From the NCBI GenBank assembly GCA_035649575.1, contig DASRJH010000094.1, forward strand, positions 1 through 22,172: a DNA stretch of 22,172 bases, in the 5' to 3' direction. Source of the stretch: DASVAL01 sp035649575. Lineage in GTDB: Bacteria; Planctomycetota; UBA1135; UBA2386. The position numbers and the translations under genes were made by a program. The notes below the pieces were generated by a model that was not told where the DNA came from, did not search any database, and worked only from the letters and a program-made list of their open reading frames with translations. Below, piece by piece: positions 15,109 to 22,079 of this stretch (its first letter is position 1; each line of letters starts with the position of its first letter).

Positions 15109-15963
15109 TCACTTCTTGCGATCGAAATCGCCGACGCTGAGAGGCGGGCGCAGATTCAAGTCGATCAGCGTGACCTTCGTCTTGAGCTCGAGCTGGCCGT
15201 CGGCAGTGCGGAACAGGTGCACGAGCTCGTGCGGAACGAGCAGGTCGTTGCGCTCGCGGAAGTCGAGCAGGTGCACACGTTCGCCGCGCGTCGGGTCCTT
15301 CTTGCCGTCCACGAGCGGACAGGCTTCGACCGCGACCAGCGTTTCCTTGTCCTTGCGGACGAAGATCTCGAGGCGCACCGGAGCGTCAGCGCCGGCTTGC
15401 TGCAGCAGCGGGAACGCCGGCAGATCACCCTCGACGACCCAGCAGGGCACTTTCGTGATGCGATCGAGCGTGAGGATCTCGTCGCGCACGGGCCCCGGGT
15501 TCTTCAGCGAGCGGATCACCGTGCCCGGATCGGTGAATCGGATCAGCTGGCGCGCGAGGTTGGTGTCGCGCTCGGCCGCCTTGAGGTCTTCCGCGAACTC
15601 GCCGCTGAGATCCTTCGGCTCACCCTGGAACAGGTGCCAGTACCCGTATTGGTCGCGGCCGCGCACGATCGGGTTGCCAGCCTGGATCACGCGGTAGCGG
15701 ATCAGCGGTCGGACCTGCTTGTCGGGACGCTGCCACTCGAGGAACTGGACCGCGAGGTCGACTTGCCCGCCCTGCGCGGCCTTGGCGTCCAGCATGTGGA
15801 TCGTGAGGCTGCACTGAAGTGCGGTCACGGGGGGCACGGGGCCCCTCGGTCGGTGGGCAGTATCGACGCGGCGCGCCAGCTGCTCGAGGTCAGTCGGCTC
15901 GGGGGGCGCGGGGTGCGTTTGGGCGACGGCGAGCGAAGTGAGCAGCACGACGGAGTGGCGCAT
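15109..15963 (-). CDS. Exported protein of unknown function, possibly LolA-like fold
   Basis: A 284-residue protein starting MRHSVVLLTSLAVAQTHPAPPEP, a short Sec-type signal peptide. I chose the ATG at 15963 over a TTG at 15981 because it starts the signal peptide directly and a GGA lies about 7 nt upstream. The mature part is rich in predicted beta strands. YGYWHLFQGEPKDLSGEF, TVIRSLKNPGPVRD and VPCWVVEGDL resemble periplasmic lipoprotein-carrier-like (LolA/LppX type) proteins in style, but I cannot name a family with confidence. It converges on mutL with a 12-nt gap and has no obvious operon partner. Role unknown. Confidence 0.75.
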   Translation of the reverse strand: MRHSVVLLTSLAVAQTHPAPPEPTDLEQLARRVDTAHRPRGPVPPVTALQCSLTIHMLDAKAAQGGQVDLAVQFLEWQRPDKQVRPLIRYRVIQAGNPIVRGRDQYGYWHLFQGEPKDLSGEFAEDLKAAERDTNLARQLIRFTDPGTVIRSLKNPGPVRDEILTLDRITKVPCWVVEGDLPAFPLLQQAGADAPVRLEIFVRKDKETLVAVEACPLVDGKKDPTRGERVHLLDFRERNDLLVPHELVHLFRTADGQLELKTKVTLIDLNLRPPLSVGDFDRKK

Positions 15964-16147
15964 TGTGTTCCGGCGGCGCAACGGGCGCCGCGAGTGCTGA
16001 GCCTACAGCAACCTCCTTCTGCGGGCGCGCGGATGCCCGCTCAATCCGCTGATTGGGCGAGCCCACCAGCTCGAGGATCTCGCCCGGGCACGGGGCGCCG
16101 CCAGCTGGACCGGAATCGACTGAACCAGGCCGTGCGCCCGAGCCGTT

Positions 16148-16261
16148 CTCGCAGTCGGCACCGAGCGGTCCGATGATCCGCCCCGCTCCCTGCACCTGCA
16201 GTCGACGTAAGCGTGGATCGCAGGCCTTGCTGATGCGCAGCTGCGGGTTGCTGGTCGGCTT
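16148..16261 (-). pseudogene. Relic of an IS110-family transposase (C-terminal part)
   Basis: On the minus strand one frame reads SNPQLRISKACDPRLRRL followed by QVQGAGRIIGPLGADCE. This matches the conserved C-terminal block of IS110-type (Transposase_20) enzymes, usually of the form DPQLRITKAGNxxLRRLLVQxAHYILGPFGPDxD. Similarity stops after GADCE and no start or catalytic N-terminal DEDD part is present, so this is a degraded remnant. No terminal repeats are discernible, as expected for IS110. It fills much of the 340-nt gap between the exported-protein gene and the FkbM-like gene, the point where the accessory region begins. The identification is by eye over about 38 residues. Confidence 0.5.
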
Positions 16262-16303
16262 CGCTGCGCGGTGCGGTGTTGCGCACCAGACGACGTAGGA
16301 CCC

Positions 16304-17098
16304 TCAGAATCGGGCCGGCGGTCTGACCGGATGACCGAACCCTCTGGAATAGAGTGGGGCACGGTAATGGTACGACGTTCCGCGGTGAGCCGTGGGAAAC
16401 CTGTCAGCAAGATCGGAGCGAACGAAGAAGGCGTTGACGCCCAGGTTGGAGCAAGCGACCAGTCGGTAACTGTGTCGCTCCGCCAAGTTCGCCAAGGACT
16501 GCAGCGACGCGCCAAAATACACGGACCAGTCCCAGACGAAATTGGGGTCGTAGGGCACGACCCATTCGCGAGGCGGAACCCAGCGCGCATTGTACTCGAC
16601 CACGATAACGCGAGGCGCGTACCCTTTGAGGATCTCCGCCATCAGCCAGTAGTCGTTCCCGTCAACGTCAATCGACAACAAATCAAGAGCGGTGGGTACG
16701 CCAGCCGAAGCGAAAAGGTCGATGATGTTCTCAACAGTTATGAAGCGGTCGATCGCTTGAACCGGTTTACCACTGTAAAGCCTGCGAGCAGCAGCAATAT
16801 TCTCGGGCGAACCGTCCATGAGGACGGCGGACCAGCCGCGGTTCTCGATGAGGTTCCGGCTGTTGCACTCGATGCCAGTTTCAATTCCGAACTCGACGGC
16901 GAACTTTGTCCCTTCCCCGACACGGTTGAAAATCTCCTCAATAATGCCGTCCTCGCCGGACTGAGAAAACACCTTCCGCTCGAAGTTGCCGAGGTCGCTG
17001 GAGCAGTCCGCATTCTTCCGGCGTGCTCGCCAGACGTGCAGCTTCTTGCGCTGCTGATGGAATTTGATGACCGCACGATTCAGGAGCGGAAGGCTCAT
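16304..17098 (-). CDS. FkbM-like SAM-dependent methyltransferase
   Basis: A 264-residue protein with an N-terminal basic stretch (KFHQQRKKLHVWRARRK), then FSQSGEDGIIEEIFNRVGEGTKFAVEFGIETGIECNSRNLI, where the VEFG-x-x-G-x-E-x-NS-R-L segment is the SAM-binding strand of FkbM-type enzymes. LDLLSIDVDGNDYW and PRVIVVEYNARW match the later conserved strands. Related genes are frequent in O-antigen and exopolysaccharide clusters, where they probably O-methylate sugars. The start at 17098 is supported by AAGGA six bases upstream, one of the few clear Shine-Dalgarno sequences in the window. In-frame alternatives at 17143 and 17155 have no such support. Base usage is visibly more A/T-rich than in the operon to the left, suggesting transfer. 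Substrate unknown. Confidence 0.8.
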   Translation of the reverse strand: MSLPLLNRAVIKFHQQRKKLHVWRARRKNADCSSDLGNFERKVFSQSGEDGIIEEIFNRVGEGTKFAVEFGIETGIECNSRNLIENRGWSAVLMDGSPENIAAARRLYSGKPVQAIDRFITVENIIDLFASAGVPTALDLLSIDVDGNDYWLMAEILKGYAPRVIVVEYNARWVPPREWVVPYDPNFVWDWSVYFGASLQSLANLAERHSYRLVACSNLGVNAFFVRSDLADRFPTAHRGTSYHYRAPLYSRGFGHPVRPPARF

Positions 17099-17167
17099 CG
17101 CGCATCCTTCGATTCTCGTCAGCAAAGGCAAACGATTCGCCATGGTGCGTACCATCTGCGCGATCGC

Positions 17168-17263
17168 TCAGGACCGGATCTTGCGCCGCAACCGGACGAA
17201 CTCGCCTTGGGCCAGCACGGCATCGGCTGTGACGAGCATCAGCACCACGGCAACGGCGCGCAT
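17168..17263 (-). CDS. 31-codon signal-peptide-like small ORF
   Basis: ATG at 17263 is preceded by AGGA with a 9-nt spacing. The peptide MRAVAVVLMLVTADAVLAQG, then EFVRLRRKIRS, has a typical signal peptide with an A-x-A cleavage site (AVLA before Q). Only about 12 mostly basic residues remain after cleavage. It may be a truncated secreted-protein gene, a genuine small secreted peptide, or chance. It lies between the beta-helix-like pseudogene and the FkbM-like gene, all on the minus strand. Confidence 0.35.
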   Translation of the reverse strand: MRAVAVVLMLVTADAVLAQGEFVRLRRKIRS

Positions 17264-17349
17264 AGCGATGATCCTACCGCGGCGCGGCCACCAGGGGCCG
17301 CGCGTTCGCACTTCGCGAGCATCTCGTCGAGGCCGGCCGATCGGATCAT

Positions 17350-17730
17350 GAACCGCTAAGTGCGGGCGGGGCGGGCGCGCGCCCACCAACACCAAGTGCC
17401 CGTCGTTCCTGACGCCCTGCAGATCGCCCGGGGCCGCGCCAACCAGGCGCTCCCAAAGGCCGCTTGCCGTCACGAAGTTGCCGAGGACCACGACCCGTCG
17501 CCGAACGTCGTTGTGCGGCTGGATCGAGAGGCCGTCGCCAAACGGATTCGCGAGCAGGTTCCCCTCAACGACGAAGGGCCCTCAGCCTGCATCAAGGTCT
17601 CGGTCGGATTGCCGTGCAAGACGTCCTGGTTGACGCGGTACCGTCGTCCCGGCCCGGCCCCTCGAACGGAAAGTGAGCGGGCAGCGGTTCGGGCGCGCCA
17701 CGCACAGGTGCTGTGGGATGAAGCTCTCGC
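17350..17730 (-). pseudogene. Frameshifted remnant of a beta-helix-like secreted protein
   Basis: Three reading frames join into one sensible protein: GAPEPLPAHFPFEGPGRDDG (to about 17641), then YRVNQDVLHGNPTETLMQAE (to about 17581), then FVVEGNLLANPFGDGLSIQP with HNDVRRRVVVLGNFV (from 17575). Each switch needs one missing base restored, near 17641 and near 17576. The pattern GN-x-x-x-NP-x-GDGL followed by a second V-x-GN is typical of coils in right-handed parallel beta-helix (pectate-lyase-like) proteins. Neither the true start nor the end can be placed. In the last frame the sequence runs on through LVGAAPGDLQGVRNDGHLVL. Family assignment is tentative; coding origin is well supported by the frame switching. 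Confidence 0.5.
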
Positions 17731-18174
17731 CGACGCTCAGTCATTAACAGTATTACAGATCCGGCAACCCATTCTTGGTGCCACCGATTGTGGTACTCCT
17801 TTCCGCCCGACCTGGCCAAACACGTCGCTTGAATCGTGCCAATGATGTTAGCCCGATTGCGCGGACGCCTAAATCCTTGGGGACAAGGAACCCGATGCCC
17901 AAGCTCCGCCTCCCTATCCGGCGCAATCCCGCCAACAAATGATCGAACCAGTCGGTGCCCGCAAGTCGCGAGCGCGGTCATGGATGTAGGGCTGGGCTCG
18001 CGATGCCTCTGAATCATCGCGAAAGCACCCCATGGGCGCTTTGTGAAGGAACTTCCCGTCATTCACCCGACGGGCGTTGCGAGCGAGAGCCCCCGTGCAT
18101 AGCATGCGCGGTCGCCCCCCGAACAAACAGCCTGATAAGTGAACTGCGATAACCCTCCGAGGCGTGACCTGAGA
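17731..18174. other. Spacer without recognisable genes
   Basis: Open frames here lack any protein family signature on either strand. A local AT-rich patch occurs at 17743-17760 in otherwise GC-rich DNA. The stretch probably contains degraded sequence from the neighbouring pseudogene plus the promoter of the deacetylase gene, but I cannot point to promoter elements. Confidence 0.4.
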
Positions 18175-19206
18175 ATGTCGAGAAAAGTCGCCGAAATCGC
18201 GAAGCATGCTTACCGGGCGGTCGGCCTCCCACTGCTCGGTATGCTAGGTGGGTTCGCTCTGCTTCGCCGCATCCGTCGCGATTCCGCCTTGGTTCTCATG
18301 TATCACAGCGTGATCGACACTTGCGGCGACCGCGGATTGCTCACGAACGTCAATCAGGTGGACACCGGATCATTCAGGTGGCAGGTGTGGTTCTTGAAGA
18401 ACCACTACGAAGTCGTCAGACTTTCGACGATAGTGGAGCGGATACGAAACCGCAAACCTGTAACCGGGCTGGCCGCCATCACGTTCGATGACGGGTATCT
18501 TAGCGTGTTCGAGAGTGCGGCCCCGATTCTTCATGCGTACAACCTGCCCGCAACCGTATTCCTCATAGCGGGACTGGTGGACAAGGACGAAATGACCTGG
18601 TACGACAAAGTCGAGGCACATCTTCTGAACACCTCGGTCTCCAAGATCACTATTGGCGCAGAGGACTATCATCTCGATGGCGAACGCGAGACTGCGATCA
18701 GGGCGGTAAAGCACCGACTTGGCGACGTGGATCTCGAGGCACGGGAGAGGCTGGTAGCCGAGCTCGTCGGGCAGGCCGGTGAGCTCGAGCACGCGGCGAG
18801 GAAACGCTATCGACTCATGGGTTGGCGAGAGGTCGAGCGGCTCAGAGAGCAAGGCTTCGATTTCGGCGTGCATTCGTATTCGCATCCGCACCTGACGAAG
18901 GTCCCCTCGCGGAGCCTCCAACTCGAAATCGATGCGTCGGCCAAGCTGATTTCGGATCGACTGCACGTTCCAATCGAGACACTGGTTTTCTGCTACCCCC
19001 ACGGTGACTATGACGATCGGGTACGCGATCGGGTCATCGCAACAGGGATGCTCGGTGCCATGGGGGTGAAGCACGACCTCACACCACCCGACGGCGACCC
19101 CTTCGCGCTACCGAGGGTCGGCGTCTCCCGGGACCAAACCCGCGCGATGTTCATGGAGGCTACCGTAGGTCTCTCCGCGTGGCTGAAAAGGCGCATTCCC
19201 ACCTGA
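18175..19206 (+). CDS. Polysaccharide deacetylase, NodB-homology (CE4)
   Basis: CE4 enzymes remove N- or O-acetyl groups from sugars using a metal bound by one Asp and two His. The 343-residue protein has an N-terminal hydrophobic stretch (about 17-29, LGMLGGFALL) that may anchor it in the membrane, followed by LVLMYHSV. Motif 1 is TFDDGY (103-108), motif 2 is HSYSHPH (233-239, metal-binding His pair) and motif 3 is FCYPHGDYDD. All core residues are present, so it should be active. About 110 extra residues lie between motifs 1 and 2, as in deacetylases of exopolysaccharide and glycan export loci. I favour the ATG at 18175; a GTG at 18139 would add 12 residues. A methyltransferase gene follows after 17 nt, suggesting an operon. 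Confidence 0.88.
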   Translation: MSRKVAEIAKHAYRAVGLPLLGMLGGFALLRRIRRDSALVLMYHSVIDTCGDRGLLTNVNQVDTGSFRWQVWFLKNHYEVVRLSTIVERIRNRKPVTGLAAITFDDGYLSVFESAAPILHAYNLPATVFLIAGLVDKDEMTWYDKVEAHLLNTSVSKITIGAEDYHLDGERETAIRAVKHRLGDVDLEARERLVAELVGQAGELEHAARKRYRLMGWREVERLREQGFDFGVHSYSHPHLTKVPSRSLQLEIDASAKLISDRLHVPIETLVFCYPHGDYDDRVRDRVIATGMLGAMGVKHDLTPPDGDPFALPRVGVSRDQTRAMFMEATVGLSAWLKRRIPT

Positions 19207-19223
19207 GAGAGTCGGATCACAGC

Positions 19224-20024
19224 ATGACCCAGGAACGGATCGTCAAAGAACATTTCTCGCGCATGGGCAGCGACGGCTCCTATGCGCAGTTCTACACCGA
19301 CCAAAACACACAGCTTACCCACGATTTTATCGCTCGGCGGGCGCGAGTCGAGGAGTTACTCGAGCGTCATATACGAGAAGGTCAGAGTGTGCTGGACATC
19401 GGTTGCGGCACGGGTCCGATGGTCGAGTTCCTCTGCAATCGGGGGCTCATCTATCACGGGGTGGATGTCGCTCAGTCGATGCTAGACAGTATCAGCAAGG
19501 AGTTCGGCGGCAAGCCGTACAGCAAACGCATCCACCTGGAAGTTGGCACCTGCGATAGCGTGCCTTATCCCGACTCGCAGTTCGAAATCCTGCTGGGAAT
19601 GGGCCTTCTCGAGTATCTCGACGACATGAATCCGACGTTCGACGAGTTCGCGCGGTTGCTGAAACCCGGTGGAATCGCGATCCTGACCATCCCGAATCGG
19701 CAATCGTTGAACCGCTTCATCATGAGGAACTCGCAAGCCCTCACGACGACATATCAGTGGTTCAAACGGATCTTCGGCGCGAAGACGCCTGAATCAAACC
19801 GTATCATCCACCACGAACTCCCGCCGCGGAAGTTGGACGATTCGATGGCGGCGCGGGGCTTCGTGCAAGTGGGCTGTGCCTTCTACGACTTCAAGCTGGT
19901 AGTGTATCCCTTCTCGCGGTTGTTCCCGGCGATCGCGCACGCCATCAATTGCAGGATCGAGAACCGTGCTCCTGGTTTCCTGGCGAACGCGTATGTCGGT
20001 TGCTATCGAAAGGGACCCGGTTAG
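19224..20024 (+). CDS. Class I SAM-dependent methyltransferase
   Basis: A 266-residue Rossmann-fold methyltransferase: motif I VLDIGCGTGP (57-65), an acidic residue at the end of strand 2 (YHGVDVAQSM, D81), EILLGMGLLEYLDD as motif II and LLKPGGIAILTIPN as motif III. The C-terminal half has basic and hydrophobic helices (IMRNSQALTTTYQWFKRIFG, FSRLFPAIAHAINCRI) like enzymes acting on lipid-linked or glycan substrates. The ATG at 19224 lies 17 nt after the deacetylase stop. An upstream GTG (19179) would overlap that gene by 28 nt and adds residues that do not resemble the family. Substrate unknown; by context a surface glycan or its carrier. Confidence 0.83.
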   Translation: MTQERIVKEHFSRMGSDGSYAQFYTDQNTQLTHDFIARRARVEELLERHIREGQSVLDIGCGTGPMVEFLCNRGLIYHGVDVAQSMLDSISKEFGGKPYSKRIHLEVGTCDSVPYPDSQFEILLGMGLLEYLDDMNPTFDEFARLLKPGGIAILTIPNRQSLNRFIMRNSQALTTTYQWFKRIFGAKTPESNRIIHHELPPRKLDDSMAARGFVQVGCAFYDFKLVVYPFSRLFPAIAHAINCRIENRAPGFLANAYVGCYRKGPG

Positions 20025-20053
20025 AGTAGGTAGCCGCTACTCATCGGACGACG

Positions 20054-20107
20054 ACGGACACGTGATGTCTGCCAACCCCAACGGACACGCGAAGTCGTGC
20101 AACCCCG
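20054..20107 (+). repeat. Two imperfect tandem copies of a 27-nt unit
   Basis: 20054-20080 and 20081-20107 align without gaps at 21 of 27 positions; both begin ACGGACACG and both contain CAACCCC. The unit is a multiple of three, but no gene covers it. It lies in the spacer between the two methyltransferase genes. Likely an old local duplication. Confidence 0.5.
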
Positions 20108-20152
20108 ACGACACCTGGGGTCGTGGACCATGGGGTAGCGATCGATAGCCGG

Positions 20153-20876
20153 ATGTCTTCCGTCACCGAGCATTACGAGAGGCTGCTGGCGCCGATCTAC
20201 TCATGGATGGTCGGTGGCGCAGACGCGGCGTTCACAGCGGGGCAATCCGAGCTGGCTCCCGTTCTTCGCCCGGGTCGATTCGCGATCGATCTTGGTGCTG
20301 GCTTCGGGATGCACACGGTCCCATTGGCCCGCGCCGGTTGGAGGGTCTTGGCGATCGATTCCTCGCCCGCGCTCCTGCGCCAACTCTCCGAGTTCGTCGA
20401 GAGCCTTGCAGTCGACGCGCATTGTGACGACCTGCTGCACTTCACCGATTACCTTGCGACCGACGAGCGCGCTGATCTGATCCTCTGCATGGGTGACACG
20501 CTCACACACCTGGAGTCGCTCGATGCCGTCCACGCATTGAGCCGCTTGGTCGCGGCTCGCCTTGCGCCCACGGGTCGATTTGTCGCGACGTTCCGCGACT
20601 ACGCGCGGTTGCCCTCCGGTGACGCGCGATTCATTACCCGTTCGGGCGGACGAGAATCGCATCCTCACATGCTTCCTCGAGGAGTGCGACGGCTTCGTCA
20701 AAGTGCATGATGTGCTGCATGAGCGCACGTCCGGCGCGTGGACCACGCGAGTCAGCAGCTATCGCAAGCTCCGCCTCGCGCAGGAGGGAGTGCGCCAAAC
20801 GTTCGAGACGGTAGGTCTTCGGGCTAACATCGAGCCAGGACCACGGGGAATGGTGAGGCTCGTCGCGAATGCCTGA
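20153..20876 (+). pseudogene. SAM-dependent methyltransferase interrupted by a one-base frameshift
   Basis: The first frame encodes MSSVTEHYERLLAPIYSWMVGG and a clear SAM motif FAIDLGAGFGMHTVPLA, then LILCMGDTLTHL and GRFVATFRDYARLPSGDARFI. At about 20636 homology moves to the next frame, continuing PVRADENRILTCFLEECDGF through RVSSYRKLRLAQEGVRQTFE to a stop at 20876. Removing one base (the A at about 20636) restores a 240-residue methyltransferase of normal length. Without repair the first frame ends at 20710 after an unrelated tail. The site (TTCATTACCCG) is not a known slippery sequence, so a mutation or a sequencing error is more likely than programmed frameshifting. It lies downstream of the deacetylase and the intact methyltransferase on the same strand. 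Confidence 0.75.
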
Positions 20877-20907
20877 GCAGACCAACCTCGCCATTCCTGC
20901 TTCTGGC

Positions 20908-21006
20908 CGACGGCGACATCGGCGCGCCGCCGGCGAGCAGTTCCCCGATCCCGGCAACGAGGCGCGCGGGCGGCGTGTCCTTCAGCAGGTAGCCCAATGC
21001 GCCCGC
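20908..21006 (-). pseudogene. Fragment of a NarL/FixJ-type response regulator
   Basis: The minus strand reads AGALGYLLKDTPPARLVAGI then GELLAGGAPMSPS. This is the end of a receiver domain and the start of the linker in NarL/FixJ regulators, including the conserved Lys of the AG-x-x-GYLLKD block. Neither the phospho-acceptor Asp region nor the LuxR-type HTH is found nearby in any frame, so only about 33 residues survive. It begins about 30 nt after the broken methyltransferase. Another sign that this stretch is a graveyard of gene pieces. Confidence 0.65.
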
Positions 21007-21084
21007 GCAGATGGCACACGAAGAGACGCGGGGCGGTGCGATGGCCGGTTCGGTGCAAGGCACCGAGGAACAGAAAGTAAAATG

Positions 21085-21163
21085 CCGGCCCGAGGCGACG
21101 GTCGCCTCTCGCTCACGCATTCCATCCCTGGAATTGCGATGCCTCGGGCCGGTGCGCCACCGG
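21085..21163 (+). promoter_or_regulatory. Nested inverted-repeat element with mutually exclusive hairpins
   Basis: A perfect 12-bp inverted repeat pairs 21085-21096 (CCGGCCCGAGGC) with 21141-21152. Enclosed is a hairpin at 21116-21138: CGC plus ATTCCA, loop TCCC, TGGAAT, a bulged T, then GCG. Two further hairpins compete with the outer stem: 21092-21108 (GAGGCGA/TCGCCTC) uses part of its left arm, and 21149-21163 (CCGGTG/CACCGG, loop CGC) uses part of its right arm. Such alternative pairing is what attenuators and riboswitch platforms look like, but a small palindromic mobile repeat is equally possible. It ends about 120 nt before the thioredoxin-like gene. No known RNA family is recognised. 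Confidence 0.45.
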
Positions 21164-21284
21164 ATCAACAACCATGCCGTTGGGCGAAGCGGGTCTCGAT
21201 GGCTGGCCAGGCGCGCAGTTTCGTGTCGGCCGCGTAACGATAGCCGTCATTGACGGGGCGATGCCCGACTTCTACAGAGCCTGC

Positions 21285-22055
21285 ATGCCCGCCAGCTTCG
21301 TCAGCAACATCTCGGCTGCCGCGTTCCAGAAAGACGTCGTCGAACGATCGATGAAGACCCCTGTGCTGCTCGACTTCTGGGCAGCCTGGTGTGGACCGTG
21401 CCGGACTCTAGGACCCGTGCTCGAGAAGCTCGCGGAGCAGTATCACGGCGCTTTCCACCTCGGTAAGGTCGACGCCGATCGGGAGGCGGAGCTTGCCCAG
21501 GCGTTCGGCGTGCAGGGCATTCCCTTCTGTGTCCTCGTCGCTGGGGGCCGCCCGGTCGATGGCTTCCAGGGCGCGCTGCCGGCGGCCGAAGTGAAGAACT
21601 TCCTGCGGCGCAACGGCATCGAGCCGGTGACGGAGCAAGAGGCGGACGAGCCTCCTGCGGTGGACCCTCAGAGTCCGGCCGGTCGCCTGCAGCGCGCGCT
21701 GCGGGCCGCCGGCAGGGGCGATGCCGTGGCGGCCCGTGCCGAGTTGGAGGGCTTCCCCGAAGAGGACGCGAGTTTCGATCAGGCGCAGCGACTTCGCTCG
21801 GGACTCGAATGGCTCGACGCGACATTGAGCCCGAAAGGAACGCCTGCCGAGGCCCGGCTCGCCACTGCACGGGCCCAACTGCTGCAAGGCAATCCGCACG
21901 GCGCGATGGACCACATCCTCGAGTCGGTCGCTGCCGACAAGGGATTTCGCGAAGGGCTCGCGCGCAAGGCGATGCTGCTCTGCTTCCTGCTGGTGGGGGA
22001 GGAACGAGAAGAACTCGATGGCATCCGCCGCCGTCTGGCAACGCTGCTCTACTAG
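21285..22055 (+). CDS. Thioredoxin-domain protein with helical C-terminal region (CnoX/YbbN-like)
   Basis: The 256-residue product has an N-terminal thioredoxin domain (about 5-110): VLLDFWAAWCGPCRTLGPVLEKLAEQ with the active-site pair in WCGPC, KVDADREAELAQAFGVQGIPFCVLVAGG with the cis-Pro in GIPF. After an acidic linker (TEQEADEPPAVDP) comes an Ala/Leu-rich helical region (about 130-256) with TPR-like helices (ARLATARAQLLQGNPHGAMDHILESV). This layout matches CnoX/YbbN, a chaperone-linked thioredoxin that protects clients from oxidation; unlike E. coli CnoX, both active-site cysteines are present, so it could be a true oxidoreductase. I chose ATG 21285, closest to the domain; ATG 21261 is possible. 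There is no clear Shine-Dalgarno. Confidence 0.87.
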   Translation: MPASFVSNISAAAFQKDVVERSMKTPVLLDFWAAWCGPCRTLGPVLEKLAEQYHGAFHLGKVDADREAELAQAFGVQGIPFCVLVAGGRPVDGFQGALPAAEVKNFLRRNGIEPVTEQEADEPPAVDPQSPAGRLQRALRAAGRGDAVAARAELEGFPEEDASFDQAQRLRSGLEWLDATLSPKGTPAEARLATARAQLLQGNPHGAMDHILESVAADKGFREGLARKAMLLCFLLVGEEREELDGIRRRLATLLY

Positions 22056-22079
22056 CGGGCGGGCTACGATCCGCGGCGC

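Noticed and set aside
17360..17845. Plus-strand 161-codon frame over the beta-helix-like remnant
   Set aside because: The minus strand gives motif-bearing sequence across the same bases; this frame shows nothing recognisable.
20636..20640. Programmed ribosomal frameshifting as the reason for the split methyltransferase
   Set aside because: No slippery heptamer or adjacent pseudoknot-like structure is apparent, and the family is not known to use frameshifting.
21085..21152. Integron attC site
   Set aside because: The inverted arms lack the RYYYAAC/GTTRRRY core sequences that define attC, so the resemblance is only in general shape.
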